From NCBI GenBank assembly GCA_003598055.1, contig QZKI01000136.1, positions 1-64,000 of the forward strand: a DNA stretch of 64,000 bases, in the 5' to 3' direction. Positions 7,715 through 15,575 of the stretch are shown one piece after another; position 1 is the stretch's first letter, and the number at the start of each line of letters is the position of its first letter. Source of the stretch: Candidatus Abyssobacteria bacterium SURF_17 (GTDB taxonomy: Bacteria > Abyssobacteria > SURF-5). The position numbers and the translations under genes were made by a program. Under the pieces are notes generated by a model, which saw only the letters and a list, made by a program, of their open reading frames with translations, did not search any database and was not told where the DNA came from.

Positions 7715-9301
7715 TCAAGGGATGCGCAGGATTTTTCCGGTCTTGGCGCCGATTTGCTTGCCTGAAGACGCGACGTGTTTGCCGTTGATGAAGACGTGCT
7801 CGATGCCCGTCGGGAACAGGCGCGGATTCTCGTAGGTTGATGTGTCAATGATTGTCTTCGGATTGAATGCCACCACATCGGCGCAGAATCCTTCTTTGAG
7901 GAGGCCACGGTCGGCAAGCCCGAGCCGTTGCGCGCCTGCCGAGGTAATCTTCCTGATTGCCTCGGCAAGGTCGAGCACGTTTTCGTCTCTGCAATATCTT
8001 CCGAGCACTCGCGGGAAGGTTCCGTAAGCGCGGGGATGCGGCTTGCCGCCAAGGAGTCCGTCGGTGCAAATAGTCCCGGCCGGATGCTTGAGGATCGTTT
8101 TCACATCGGCCTCGTCGGACAGGAAGATAATCATGGACACATTGAGGTCTTCTTCCACGAGGAGGTCGCAAACGGCGTCAACGAACGGCCTGTCCATTGC
8201 CTCGGCTACCTCGAACAGGTTTTTCCCTTCAAGATACTTGTTCTTTTCGCTCTTGACAGAGGAGACAATGATGTCCGTGAGACCGATGCCGCTCGTGCTC
8301 GTGCGCGATGCCATCTCTTCCATGATTTGCTGCCGGATTTCGGCGCTCGTGAGCCGCTCGAGCATCTTGTCCGAGCCGCCTTCTTGAAGCCATTGCGGGA
8401 GGAGCGCGAACAGCATCGTGCTGCCCGCTGTGTATGGATGCTGGTCGAATGTGATTTCGAGGCCTTCCGCGCGGGCCGCATCAATTCTTTCGAGAAGCTC
8501 ACCGGCCCTGCCGTATTGAGGTTTGCCAGCGACCTTGAGATGTGAGATGTGCACGGGTGCTCCGGAGAGGCGCGCGACCTCAACCATTTCATCAAGCGAT
8601 TCCATGAGTTCGGCGTCTTCGCTTCGGATGTGAACGACGAAGAACTTGCCGTGTTTTCGAAGGACTTTGCAGAATTCGGCGAGCTCGTTCACGTCGGCAT
8701 AGGGACATGGCGGATAGATGAGACCCGTTGACATCCCCGCTGCGCCCGCTTCGAGGCTTTCGCGCAGCAGCCGCGCCATCTTCTTCATTTCGCCGTCGGT
8801 CGGCTTGCGGTTTTCCATTCCCATGACCCACAGGCGGAGCGAGCCGTGTGGCACGAGCGAGACGAGATTTGTCGTCGGCCTCGCCTTCTCCAAAGCGGAG
8901 AGGTATTCATCGAACGCGTTCCATGTCCATTCGACTTCCGGGTCGCCGAGCAGACCCGAAAGATGCCGTCGCCAGTTGGATTTGTCCTTGTCCTTGATGG
9001 GCGCGACAGACTGGCCGTCCTGCCCGAGCACCTCGGTCGTGACCCCCTGCATCACCTTTGCCGAGGCCTCGGGCTCGCTGAAAATCATGAGGTCCGAGTG
9101 ACTGTGCATATCAATGAATCCGGGGCAGACTACAAGACCGGTGCAGTCGATCACGCGGTTTGCCGACGACGCGCTCAGCGGGCCGATGCGTGAGATGCGC
9201 TTGCCTTTCAGGCCGACATCGGCGTTTCGCCACGGATTGCCGGCTCCGTCATACACGCGGCCGTTCCTCAGGATGAAGTCGAATTCACGCTTCGTGGTCA
9301 T
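7715..9301 (-). CDS. N-acyl-D-amino-acid deacylase family amidohydrolase
   Basis: A 528-residue metal-dependent amidohydrolase of the D-aminoacylase/dihydroorotase-like family. The N-terminal beta segment (FILRNGRVYDGAG) leads into GFIDMHSHSDLMIF with the HxH metal pair. Later His sites lie in FFVVHIRSEDAEL, VHISHLKVAG and TFDQHPYTAGS, and near the C-terminus is FCADVVAFNPKTI, the usual closing strand. Members hydrolyse N-acylated D-amino acids or related amides. The Cys ligand in the common GNCGFS motif is replaced here by GQDGQS, so metal binding or substrate may differ. The start at 9301 is chosen because GGAGG lies 6 bases upstream; a longer in-frame start at 9385 would fall in the repeat. 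It is probably cytoplasmic, as no signal peptide is seen. Confidence 0.85.
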   Translation of the reverse strand: MTTKREFDFILRNGRVYDGAGNPWRNADVGLKGKRISRIGPLSASSANRVIDCTGLVVCPGFIDMHSHSDLMIFSEPEASAKVMQGVTTEVLGQDGQSVAPIKDKDKSNWRRHLSGLLGDPEVEWTWNAFDEYLSALEKARPTTNLVSLVPHGSLRLWVMGMENRKPTDGEMKKMARLLRESLEAGAAGMSTGLIYPPCPYADVNELAEFCKVLRKHGKFFVVHIRSEDAELMESLDEMVEVARLSGAPVHISHLKVAGKPQYGRAGELLERIDAARAEGLEITFDQHPYTAGSTMLFALLPQWLQEGGSDKMLERLTSAEIRQQIMEEMASRTSTSGIGLTDIIVSSVKSEKNKYLEGKNLFEVAEAMDRPFVDAVCDLLVEEDLNVSMIIFLSDEADVKTILKHPAGTICTDGLLGGKPHPRAYGTFPRVLGRYCRDENVLDLAEAIRKITSAGAQRLGLADRGLLKEGFCADVVAFNPKTIIDTSTYENPRLFPTGIEHVFINGKHVASSGKQIGAKTGKILRIP

Positions 9302-9369
9302 GGTTTCCTCCGAATGCAGCAGGTTTCCCTGCGCGGCATAGCCGCAACCAAAGACGGAAGGGGATTTTG

Positions 9370-9441
9370 ACCACAAAGGCACCAAGATACAAAGGAAAGC
9401 TGGGGAAAAGGATTGTCTATGTATCTTGGTGCCTTTGTGGT
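9370..9441. repeat. MITE-like inverted repeat, family B (copy 1)
   Basis: Two 21-base arms match perfectly as inverted copies: ACCACAAAGGCACCAAGATAC at 9370-9390 and its complement at 9421-9441. A 30-base A/G-rich centre separates them. Family members occur at 24841-24922 and 35547-35629, with a single arm near 29318. The gene-free region 9302-9619 holds nothing else obvious. Confidence 0.85.
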
Positions 9442-9619
9442 TAGGAATCGTTTCTTTCTATATCTTTGCATGTGATATCGCAAGATCACGACAAGACTGC
9501 CTCATCTTGAAAGGTAATAGTACAGCGGGCGAATTGCAGGCCCAGTATTCGTCAGTGTGACAAACCTTACGAAATGATCTTGGCCTCTTGAGACCTTCTC
9601 GCGCAAAAGATTGGTTCGC

Positions 9620-10450
9620 TCATCCATGAGCATGCGAGAGCGAACTGAGGAAATTCAAGAGTGCTGATACGCACGCTTCCGGGTCGTCAAAGTATATCTC
9701 GTGCCATGCTCCTTCGATAGTCACGATGCGCGCGTTAGGAATGGCTCTCCGCATCTTGAGCTGCTCCTCGAGCGGTGAAATGGGACTCTTCGCGGGCGCG
9801 AGTATCAAGGTCGGAACATTCACCTCCGGCAGCAGAGACTCCACATTGACCGTTGCAGCCAGCCTCGCGAGATTGGCCAGCATCTTCGGCCGGTTCTTCG
9901 CCCATTCCGAGAGAATCCACTCTTCCTTTGCGCGCGTCGTGTCGCTGTGCGTGGCGCCGTATCCCATCAGCCCACGCACCCAGCCGTCGCCGCCCAATTT
10001 TTCCATTGCCGTAGGCCAATCCTTTTCGCCCACGGCGAAGATGTCCTGTATCTCGGGACGAATCGAGAGGGGGGCCGCCACGAGCGTGAGGCTTTTCAGG
10101 AGCTCAGGCCAACGGGCTGCCAATGCAATCCCGAGGATTCCGCCGACGGACTCGCCCACGTAATGCACCGAGCCGAGCTTGAGCGCCTCGATAACACCTC
10201 GGATGTCCGAGAGCAACTCGTCCACGCTCCATGCATGGTCGATGGGCGGGTCTGCAGATCGGCCGTGTCCTCGCATGTCCACCCGGAGCACGCGATATTT
10301 TCGGGACAGCGGCGGCACCCAGTGGTACCAGAACTTCCCGCTCCTCCCGAAACCGTGCTGAATCCAGATACTTTCAGCCTTGACCCATGGATCAGTAAAA
10401 TCGTCGAGTTCATAGTGGATGGCCAATTCATTGATTTTCACTTCAGGCAT
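9620..10450 (-). CDS. Alpha/beta-fold hydrolase
   Basis: A 276-residue alpha/beta hydrolase. It shows the oxyanion-loop region (IWIQHGFGRSGKFW), the VDMRGHGRSADP strand, the nucleophile elbow GESVGG (Ser at about residue 107) and a C-terminal His in GAWHEIYFDDPEA, so a Ser-Asp/Glu-His triad is plausible. The pattern resembles 3-oxoadipate enol-lactonase/esterase-type members, but the substrate cannot be assigned. The ATG at 10450 has AGGAGA 8 bases upstream, preferred over an in-frame ATG at 10501. It is a single gene with its own extended -10 promoter. Confidence 0.85.
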   Translation of the reverse strand: MPEVKINELAIHYELDDFTDPWVKAESIWIQHGFGRSGKFWYHWVPPLSRKYRVLRVDMRGHGRSADPPIDHAWSVDELLSDIRGVIEALKLGSVHYVGESVGGILGIALAARWPELLKSLTLVAAPLSIRPEIQDIFAVGEKDWPTAMEKLGGDGWVRGLMGYGATHSDTTRAKEEWILSEWAKNRPKMLANLARLAATVNVESLLPEVNVPTLILAPAKSPISPLEEQLKMRRAIPNARIVTIEGAWHEIYFDDPEACVSALLNFLSSLSHAHG

Positions 10451-10548
10451 GAGGTCTTCTCCTGCGAATACTACGTTTGCGCACCTTCGTAAGGACTGCA
10501 ACTCCGGGAGCCGCGTTCGGTTTGCACAGGCACGAGAATGATGGCCTC

Positions 10549-10557
10549 ATTATAGCA
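10549..10557 (-). promoter_or_regulatory. Extended -10 promoter of the alpha/beta hydrolase
   Basis: Minus strand TGC-TATAAT at 10557-10549, about 100 bases before the start codon. No convincing -35 is seen, as expected for an extended -10 element. Confidence 0.5.
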
Positions 10558-10616
10558 TAAAGAATGTCTGCGGAATGAGAGCGGGTCTTGCTTGGGGCTT
10601 TCTTTGTGGGAATCAT

Positions 10617-10646
10617 GTAGAGTCGTTCACGAACGACCCCTATATC
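10617..10646. repeat. Degenerate family A palindrome
   Basis: GTAGAGTCGTTC-AC-GAACGACCCCTATA resembles the perfect copy at 30551-30583 (TTCGCGAA core) with mutated flanks. The stretch 10501-10960 shows no other element. Confidence 0.5.
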
Positions 10647-10968
10647 AAGAATGCCGCATCGCCGGCATGGATTCGAAGCTCGACCGTTGGGATGGATTCA
10701 AAGGCATTATTTAAGCGTAAAGACATGTATTCCCAACAACATCTATCAGAAGGAAAAATGAGAGAAGAAATAATTCTGCTATCCTACTCTTTGCGGCACA
10801 GGCCCGGACAAAGGGGAAAACTTGACTTTATGCGAATAAACTGGTATCTGAGAGGAATATCAGCGAGGATTTGGATTTTGCCTCATTGGCACCCGGGACT
10901 TTCTACTAGCGAATTCTTCCTCATCCTTGCAACAGAATGCAAAAAATGGGAAATGAGAGGTGGAAGCC

Positions 10969-12393
10969 ATGCGCAAGCGCAAATTCAGGCTCGGTTATGC
11001 TCCTACACGGAGGGTTACGTTCAGCAAAGAGGAGGCGGGCCGCTACCGAAAGCTTATCCTGAAGGCGATAAAGGGCTTCGGTGTCGAGGTCGTTGATATC
11101 AACTGGCTGAATGATGAAGGCTTGCTCTTTGACATCCGCCAGGCGGATGAAGTGGCGAAACGGTTTCGGCATGAATTCGTCGACGCCGTTTTCGTGCCTC
11201 ACTGCAACTTCGGCACTGAGGAAGCAGTCGGCCGCTTGGGCAAAAAGCTCGGACTCCCGCTGCTCTTGTGGGGGCCGCGCGATGACGCCCCCGGCCCGGA
11301 CGGCCTTCGTCTGCGCGATACGCAGTGCGGCCTGTTTGCGACGAGCAAGGTTCTTCGCCGAATGAACGTGCCATTTACGTACATCGTGAACTCACGGCTT
11401 GACGAACCCGTTTTCGAGCGCGGCTTCAAGAATTTCGTGGCCGCCGCATCAGCCGCGAACGCATTCAAGAACATGCGCATCGGTCAGGTGGCGCCGCGGC
11501 CAAAGGCATTCTGGACGATGATGTGCAATGAGGGCGAGCTGCTCGAGCGATTCGGCCTCGAAGTGGTTCCCATCACGCTCTCGGAAATCGTGGAACGCGT
11601 TAAAGCCAAGGTGGCAAACAGCAGGAAAGCGATCGTGAGCAAGGTCCGGTCGCTCAAGACGGCAGTGGACACAACCGATTGCTCCGAGGAGTCGCTGCAA
11701 GCGATGGTCGGCCTCAAACTCGTGCTGCAAGAATGGGCCGAGGAAGAAGGATTGAGGGCGATTGCGCTCCAATGTTGGACTGCGATGCAGGACGCACTGG
11801 GCGTCGTCCCCTGCTTCATCAACGGCCTCCTCACTTCGGAAGGGCTGCCGGTTACCTGCGAGACCGACGTCCATGGAGCGGCAACGGCCATCCTGCTTCA
11901 GGCGCTCGCGCTCGACGAGCGACCGATTTTCTTCGCCGACTTGACCATTCGGCATCCAAAAAGAGATAATGCGGAACTGCTCTGGCACTGCGGGAATTTC
12001 CCGCTCGCACTGAAAGATGCAAAGAGTCCGACGCTCGCGTGCCATTACATCATGGAGGGCAACTATCCCGGCTGCGGTGAGTTCAGGCTGAAGGAAGGTC
12101 CGGTCACGATTGCGCGCATGGACGGCGACCATGGCGAGTACTCGCTCCTGATGGGCGAGGCAAAGACGGTTGCGGGTCCTTTGAGCCGAGGCACCTACGT
12201 ATGGGTTGAGGTCGGCGACTGGCCGCTGTGGGAAGAACGCATTATTCGAGGACCCTACGTGCATCATGTGGCAGCAATCTATGGCCAATTCGCGTCTGCA
12301 CTCTATGAGGCCTGTCGTTATATACCGGGTCTAAAGCCTGACGCCGTCGAGCCGACGGAATCCGAGATACAGGCATGGCTGAGAGGCAGGTAA
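10969..12393 (+). CDS. L-fucose/L-arabinose isomerase-like protein
   Basis: A 474-residue protein of the FucI/AraA-like superfamily (fucose isomerase and related proteins), which in characterised members interconverts aldoses and ketoses with a divalent metal. It has an N-terminal Rossmann-like half (PHCNFGTEEAVGRLGKK, PLLLWGPRDDAP) and a C-terminal half with the region CETDVHGAATAILLQ and a conserved His-rich CWHCGNF-like stretch (LLWHCGNFPLAL). Many sequences of this type are annotated only as isomerase-like, so the exact sugar is unknown. The ATG at 10969 is chosen with AGAGG 8 bases upstream; an in-frame GTG at 10960 is possible. It is followed after about 60 bases by a VOC protein, and the two may be cotranscribed. 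Confidence 0.8.
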   Translation: MRKRKFRLGYAPTRRVTFSKEEAGRYRKLILKAIKGFGVEVVDINWLNDEGLLFDIRQADEVAKRFRHEFVDAVFVPHCNFGTEEAVGRLGKKLGLPLLLWGPRDDAPGPDGLRLRDTQCGLFATSKVLRRMNVPFTYIVNSRLDEPVFERGFKNFVAAASAANAFKNMRIGQVAPRPKAFWTMMCNEGELLERFGLEVVPITLSEIVERVKAKVANSRKAIVSKVRSLKTAVDTTDCSEESLQAMVGLKLVLQEWAEEEGLRAIALQCWTAMQDALGVVPCFINGLLTSEGLPVTCETDVHGAATAILLQALALDERPIFFADLTIRHPKRDNAELLWHCGNFPLALKDAKSPTLACHYIMEGNYPGCGEFRLKEGPVTIARMDGDHGEYSLLMGEAKTVAGPLSRGTYVWVEVGDWPLWEERIIRGPYVHHVAAIYGQFASALYEACRYIPGLKPDAVEPTESEIQAWLRGR

Positions 12394-12455
12394 ATGGCGT
12401 CTGTGGGAAACGTGAACGGCGGTCTCACGCATTCACATCACACCAGGAGGAGTGG

Positions 12456-12893
12456 ATGATCAAGGGTATTTCGCATGCTGGCATCGGGGTGCGCGACATG
12501 GAGAGGTCGCTCACGTTCTACCGCGACATGCTGGGACTCGATGTGATCGGTGAGCTTGAAGCCGAGGGTCCTATCGTCGATGACATTACAGGACTCAAAG
12601 GTGCCAACGTCAGAATTGTAAACCTCAAATGTTGCGAAGGCCAGGAATTGGAGCTCTTCCAATACAACGCGCCGACGACAAGCACCTTTCCGAGCGACTA
12701 CCGGCAGTGCAACGGCGGAATCATCCATGTGGCCCTCATTGTCGATAACCTCATGGAGCTATACGAGAAGCTAAAGGAACGTGGCGTGAAATTCAACAGT
12801 AAGCCGTACGATCTCGGCGGAGGACTCGTTGTGTATATGCGCGACCCCGACGGCGTCACCGTCGAACTCATGCAGAAGCATGCTGAATCGTGA
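12456..12893 (+). CDS. VOC (glyoxalase/epimerase-like) metalloprotein
   Basis: A 145-residue protein with two beta-alpha-beta-beta-beta modules of the vicinal oxygen chelate superfamily. Module one runs GISHAGIGVRDMERSL to ELELFQY; module two runs IIHVALIVDNLMELYEK to YMRDPDGVTVELMQ. The four metal-ligand positions of the fold are His near residue 6, Glu in ELELF, His in IIHVAL, and Glu in VTVELM. This pattern fits glyoxalase I, methylmalonyl-CoA epimerase or ring-cleavage relatives. Neighbouring genes do not settle which. The start is decided by AGGAGGAG about 4 bases before the ATG. It lies directly behind the FucI-like isomerase. Confidence 0.85.
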   Translation: MIKGISHAGIGVRDMERSLTFYRDMLGLDVIGELEAEGPIVDDITGLKGANVRIVNLKCCEGQELELFQYNAPTTSTFPSDYRQCNGGIIHVALIVDNLMELYEKLKERGVKFNSKPYDLGGGLVVYMRDPDGVTVELMQKHAES

Positions 12894-12958
12894 GGGGTAA
12901 GCAGCACACATGGATTAACTCATAAACGCACGGCGGCTACCAAGTGCAGATTGGACAC

Positions 12959-13010
12959 GATGAATCGCGTTCCTACATTGGCCGTAGGGGCGCAATTGAT
13001 TGCGCCATTG
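12959..13010. repeat. Palindromic intergenic repeat, family A (copy)
   Basis: ATGAATCGCGTTCCTAC, then GTAGGGGCGCAATTGATTGCGCC. The right palindrome (GCGCAAT-TG-ATTGCGC) is perfect in its arms. It lies between the VOC gene and glgP. Confidence 0.7.
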
Positions 13011-13098
13011 TACAAGGACATATATTCGCACAATTTCTACGCAGGATGTCGGGGATACAAGCGCATGGATTGGGAGCAATGGGTGAGGAGACCTGCAC

Positions 13099-15237
13099 AT
13101 GACGAAACCGAGCAACAGCCTTCATGAACGCCTTCGCGCACTCGCGCAGAATCTCTGGTGGACCTGGCATCCGGAAGTCATCCACCTTTTCACCGACCTG
13201 GACCCGCTCCTGTGGCGGCAAGTAGACCACAACCCGACAGCGTTTCTCAATCGTATCACGCCGGAGCAGGTCGAGGAGCGAGCGGCCGAGCTGGTGCTCC
13301 ATAGCAGGATCAACTACGCCTTCCGCCGGTTGAACGAATACCTCGAGAAGACTCAGACATGGGGGAATATTCATTGCGGAAATCTGTGCAACCGGCCGAT
13401 AGCGTATTTCTCGGCAGAGTTTGGCTTGCATGAGTCGCTTCCCATCTATTCTGGCGGACTCGGAATCCTGGCAGGCGACCACCTGAAAAGTTCCAGCGAC
13501 CTCGGGATTCCGCTCATCGGAATCGGCCTGCTCTACGACCAGGGTTATTTCACCCAACTCCTCAACAGGGACGGCTGGCAGGGCGAAGAATACGTTGACT
13601 TTGACATCGGTCAGCTTCCCTTGCAACCGGTGAGCGATGCGAGCGGGAAGCCGCTGATCGTACGGGCTGATACCCGCGGGGGCTTTCTTCAGGCACGTGT
13701 CTGGAAGCTGCAGGTGGGACGTGTCCCCTTGTTGTTGCTCGACTCCAATGTCGAGGGGAATTCGGGGGAAGACCGCGAATTGACATCGCGCCTCTATGGG
13801 GGCAACGAGCGCGTGCGTATTCGCCAGGAGCTGCTCCTTGGCATCGGCGGAGCGCGCGTGCTGCAGGCGCTGAACATTTTTCCCGGTGTGCTGCATCTGA
13901 ACGAGGGCCACAGCGCGTTCGCGATACTCGAAGAAATCCGCCGAGTCATGGAATATGACCAAATTCCGTTTCATCGAGCACGCCGCAGAGTGGCGCTCTA
14001 TACGGTTTTTACGACGCACACCCCCGTGCCCGCGGGCCACGACCGTTTCCCGGCCGGCCTCATCGAAGAACATCTCGGGCCGTTCCGTGAGAAACTCGGG
14101 CTTTCTCACGACGACTTCATGGCGTTGGGACGCGTCAATCCGGGTGACAAGGGCGAGCTTTTCTGCATGACGGTTCTGGCATTGAAGAACTCGCGCCACG
14201 CCAACGGAGTCTCGGCAATTCATGCGGATGTGAGCCGGCTCATGTGGCACCCGCTCTGGCCGGGAAGACCGGAGTGGGAGGTGCCTATCGGTCATATTAC
14301 AAACGGTGTCCATGTGCTCTCATGGCTGGCGCCGCAGATGCACCAGTTGTTCGAGACCCGCCTCGCATACGATTGGCCAACGCGTATGGTGCACCCGGAC
14401 GTATGGGACAAAATTCTTGATATCGATGACGGCGAGCTGTGGGAAACACACCAGAATTTAAAGATGCGGCTTATCCGTTTCGTGCGACGGCGTCTGCTTC
14501 AGACAGCGCAGCGGCTGGGCGATCAGGAAGCGGCCCAACAGATAGACCAGATACTCGACCCGGATATCCTCACCATCGGCTGCGCGCGGCGTTTCGCAAC
14601 GTACAAACGAGCCGACCTGATATTGTCACAGCCGGAACGCCTGGCGAAGCTGATCAGCGACGCCAACCGCCCGATCCAAATTATCTTTGCCGGAAAAGCG
14701 CACCCGCGCGATGACGAAGGGAAGCGCATGCTGCAACGCATCGCGCAGTCTTTCACCAATCCGGCCTTCAGGAAGCGCATCGTGTTCGTCGAAAACTACG
14801 ACTACAACGTGGCGCGCCACCTCCTCCAGGGCGTCGACGTATGGCTGAATAATCCCCGCCGTCCCCTCGAGGCGTGCGGCACAAGCGGGCAGAAAGTCGT
14901 GCTCAACGGCGGGCTGAATTTTTCCGTTCTCGACGGCTGGTGGAATGAGGGCTATGACGGCGCCAACGGATTCGCAATCGGCCACGGCGGGATGCATAAC
15001 GACCCGAACGTGCAATATCAGAGAGACGCCGATTATCTCTACGAAACGCTCGAAAAGGAAATAATTCCCCTCTACTATGAGAGAAATGCCACCGGCATCC
15101 CTCATCGCTGGGTGGTGCGGATGAAAGCGGCCATGCGCAGCCTCGGCTGGCGTTTCAATGCCGACCGCATGGTCAAGGACTACGCCGAGCGATTCTATCT
15201 GCCCGCTGCGAGCGCCACTTCTGTCGAAACCCGGTAG
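13099..15237 (+). CDS. glgP: Alpha-glucan (glycogen/maltodextrin) phosphorylase
   Basis: A 712-residue GT35 phosphorylase of the short type. It releases glucose-1-phosphate from alpha-1,4-glucans with pyridoxal phosphate. The N-terminus shows the family's ALAQNLWWTWHPE region (as in the DUF3417-containing form), then YFSAEFGLHESLPIYSGGLG (substrate-binding start of the core), HLNEGHSAF, and HTPVPAGHDRF. The PLP lysine is at about residue 599 in TSGQKVVLNGGLN, followed by FSVLDGWWNEGYDG. The length matches other alpha-glucan phosphorylases of this subtype (about 700-850). GAGGAG precedes the ATG. It is monocistronic here; the nearest sugar gene is the FucI-like protein upstream. Confidence 0.95.
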   Translation: MTKPSNSLHERLRALAQNLWWTWHPEVIHLFTDLDPLLWRQVDHNPTAFLNRITPEQVEERAAELVLHSRINYAFRRLNEYLEKTQTWGNIHCGNLCNRPIAYFSAEFGLHESLPIYSGGLGILAGDHLKSSSDLGIPLIGIGLLYDQGYFTQLLNRDGWQGEEYVDFDIGQLPLQPVSDASGKPLIVRADTRGGFLQARVWKLQVGRVPLLLLDSNVEGNSGEDRELTSRLYGGNERVRIRQELLLGIGGARVLQALNIFPGVLHLNEGHSAFAILEEIRRVMEYDQIPFHRARRRVALYTVFTTHTPVPAGHDRFPAGLIEEHLGPFREKLGLSHDDFMALGRVNPGDKGELFCMTVLALKNSRHANGVSAIHADVSRLMWHPLWPGRPEWEVPIGHITNGVHVLSWLAPQMHQLFETRLAYDWPTRMVHPDVWDKILDIDDGELWETHQNLKMRLIRFVRRRLLQTAQRLGDQEAAQQIDQILDPDILTIGCARRFATYKRADLILSQPERLAKLISDANRPIQIIFAGKAHPRDDEGKRMLQRIAQSFTNPAFRKRIVFVENYDYNVARHLLQGVDVWLNNPRRPLEACGTSGQKVVLNGGLNFSVLDGWWNEGYDGANGFAIGHGGMHNDPNVQYQRDADYLYETLEKEIIPLYYERNATGIPHRWVVRMKAAMRSLGWRFNADRMVKDYAERFYLPAASATSVETR

Positions 15238-15329
15238 ATTGCTCAGGTGAAGCGCCCAGAGAATGCTTACACCGCCGGCGATTCCGGAGAGCACCGACCT
15301 GAAAAATCGAAAGATCCTTCCCAAGGCAC

Positions 15330-15358
15330 TTGACTGTGTGCAGGCCGTGTGATATAAG
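15330..15358 (+). promoter_or_regulatory. Promoter upstream of the SBBP protein
   Basis: TTGACT (15330-15335), 17 bases, TATAAG (15353-15358). It is about 220 bases before the start codon, so a long leader is predicted. The leader (15360-15575) contains no recognised riboswitch. Confidence 0.6.
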
Positions 15359-15575
15359 TTAGCTCAGTGCCTCACTCCCTGCCCGGATTCACTCCAAAGA
15401 TAAAATTCGGGAGGCACTTGATTTCACACGGCAATTTCAAGAACGCTTGTCAGGTGTAGTGTCTCGCTGAGGAGGTTCCGCGAGTGAAGGGAGCTTTGTT
15501 TCGGGTAGGAGAAGCGTGGGAGGTTTTAGAGTGGGCCGGTAAGGCCGATTATTAGCAAGAAAGGCGGGTAACGTC

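Noticed and set aside
10575-11096. A 173-codon plus-strand frame overlapping the FucI-like start
   Set aside because: No domain or ribosome site, and it is out of frame with the supported isomerase gene.
12973-14313. A 446-codon frame on the minus strand
   Set aside because: Antisense to the glucan phosphorylase; long shadow frames are common in GC-rich genes, and it shows no family pattern.
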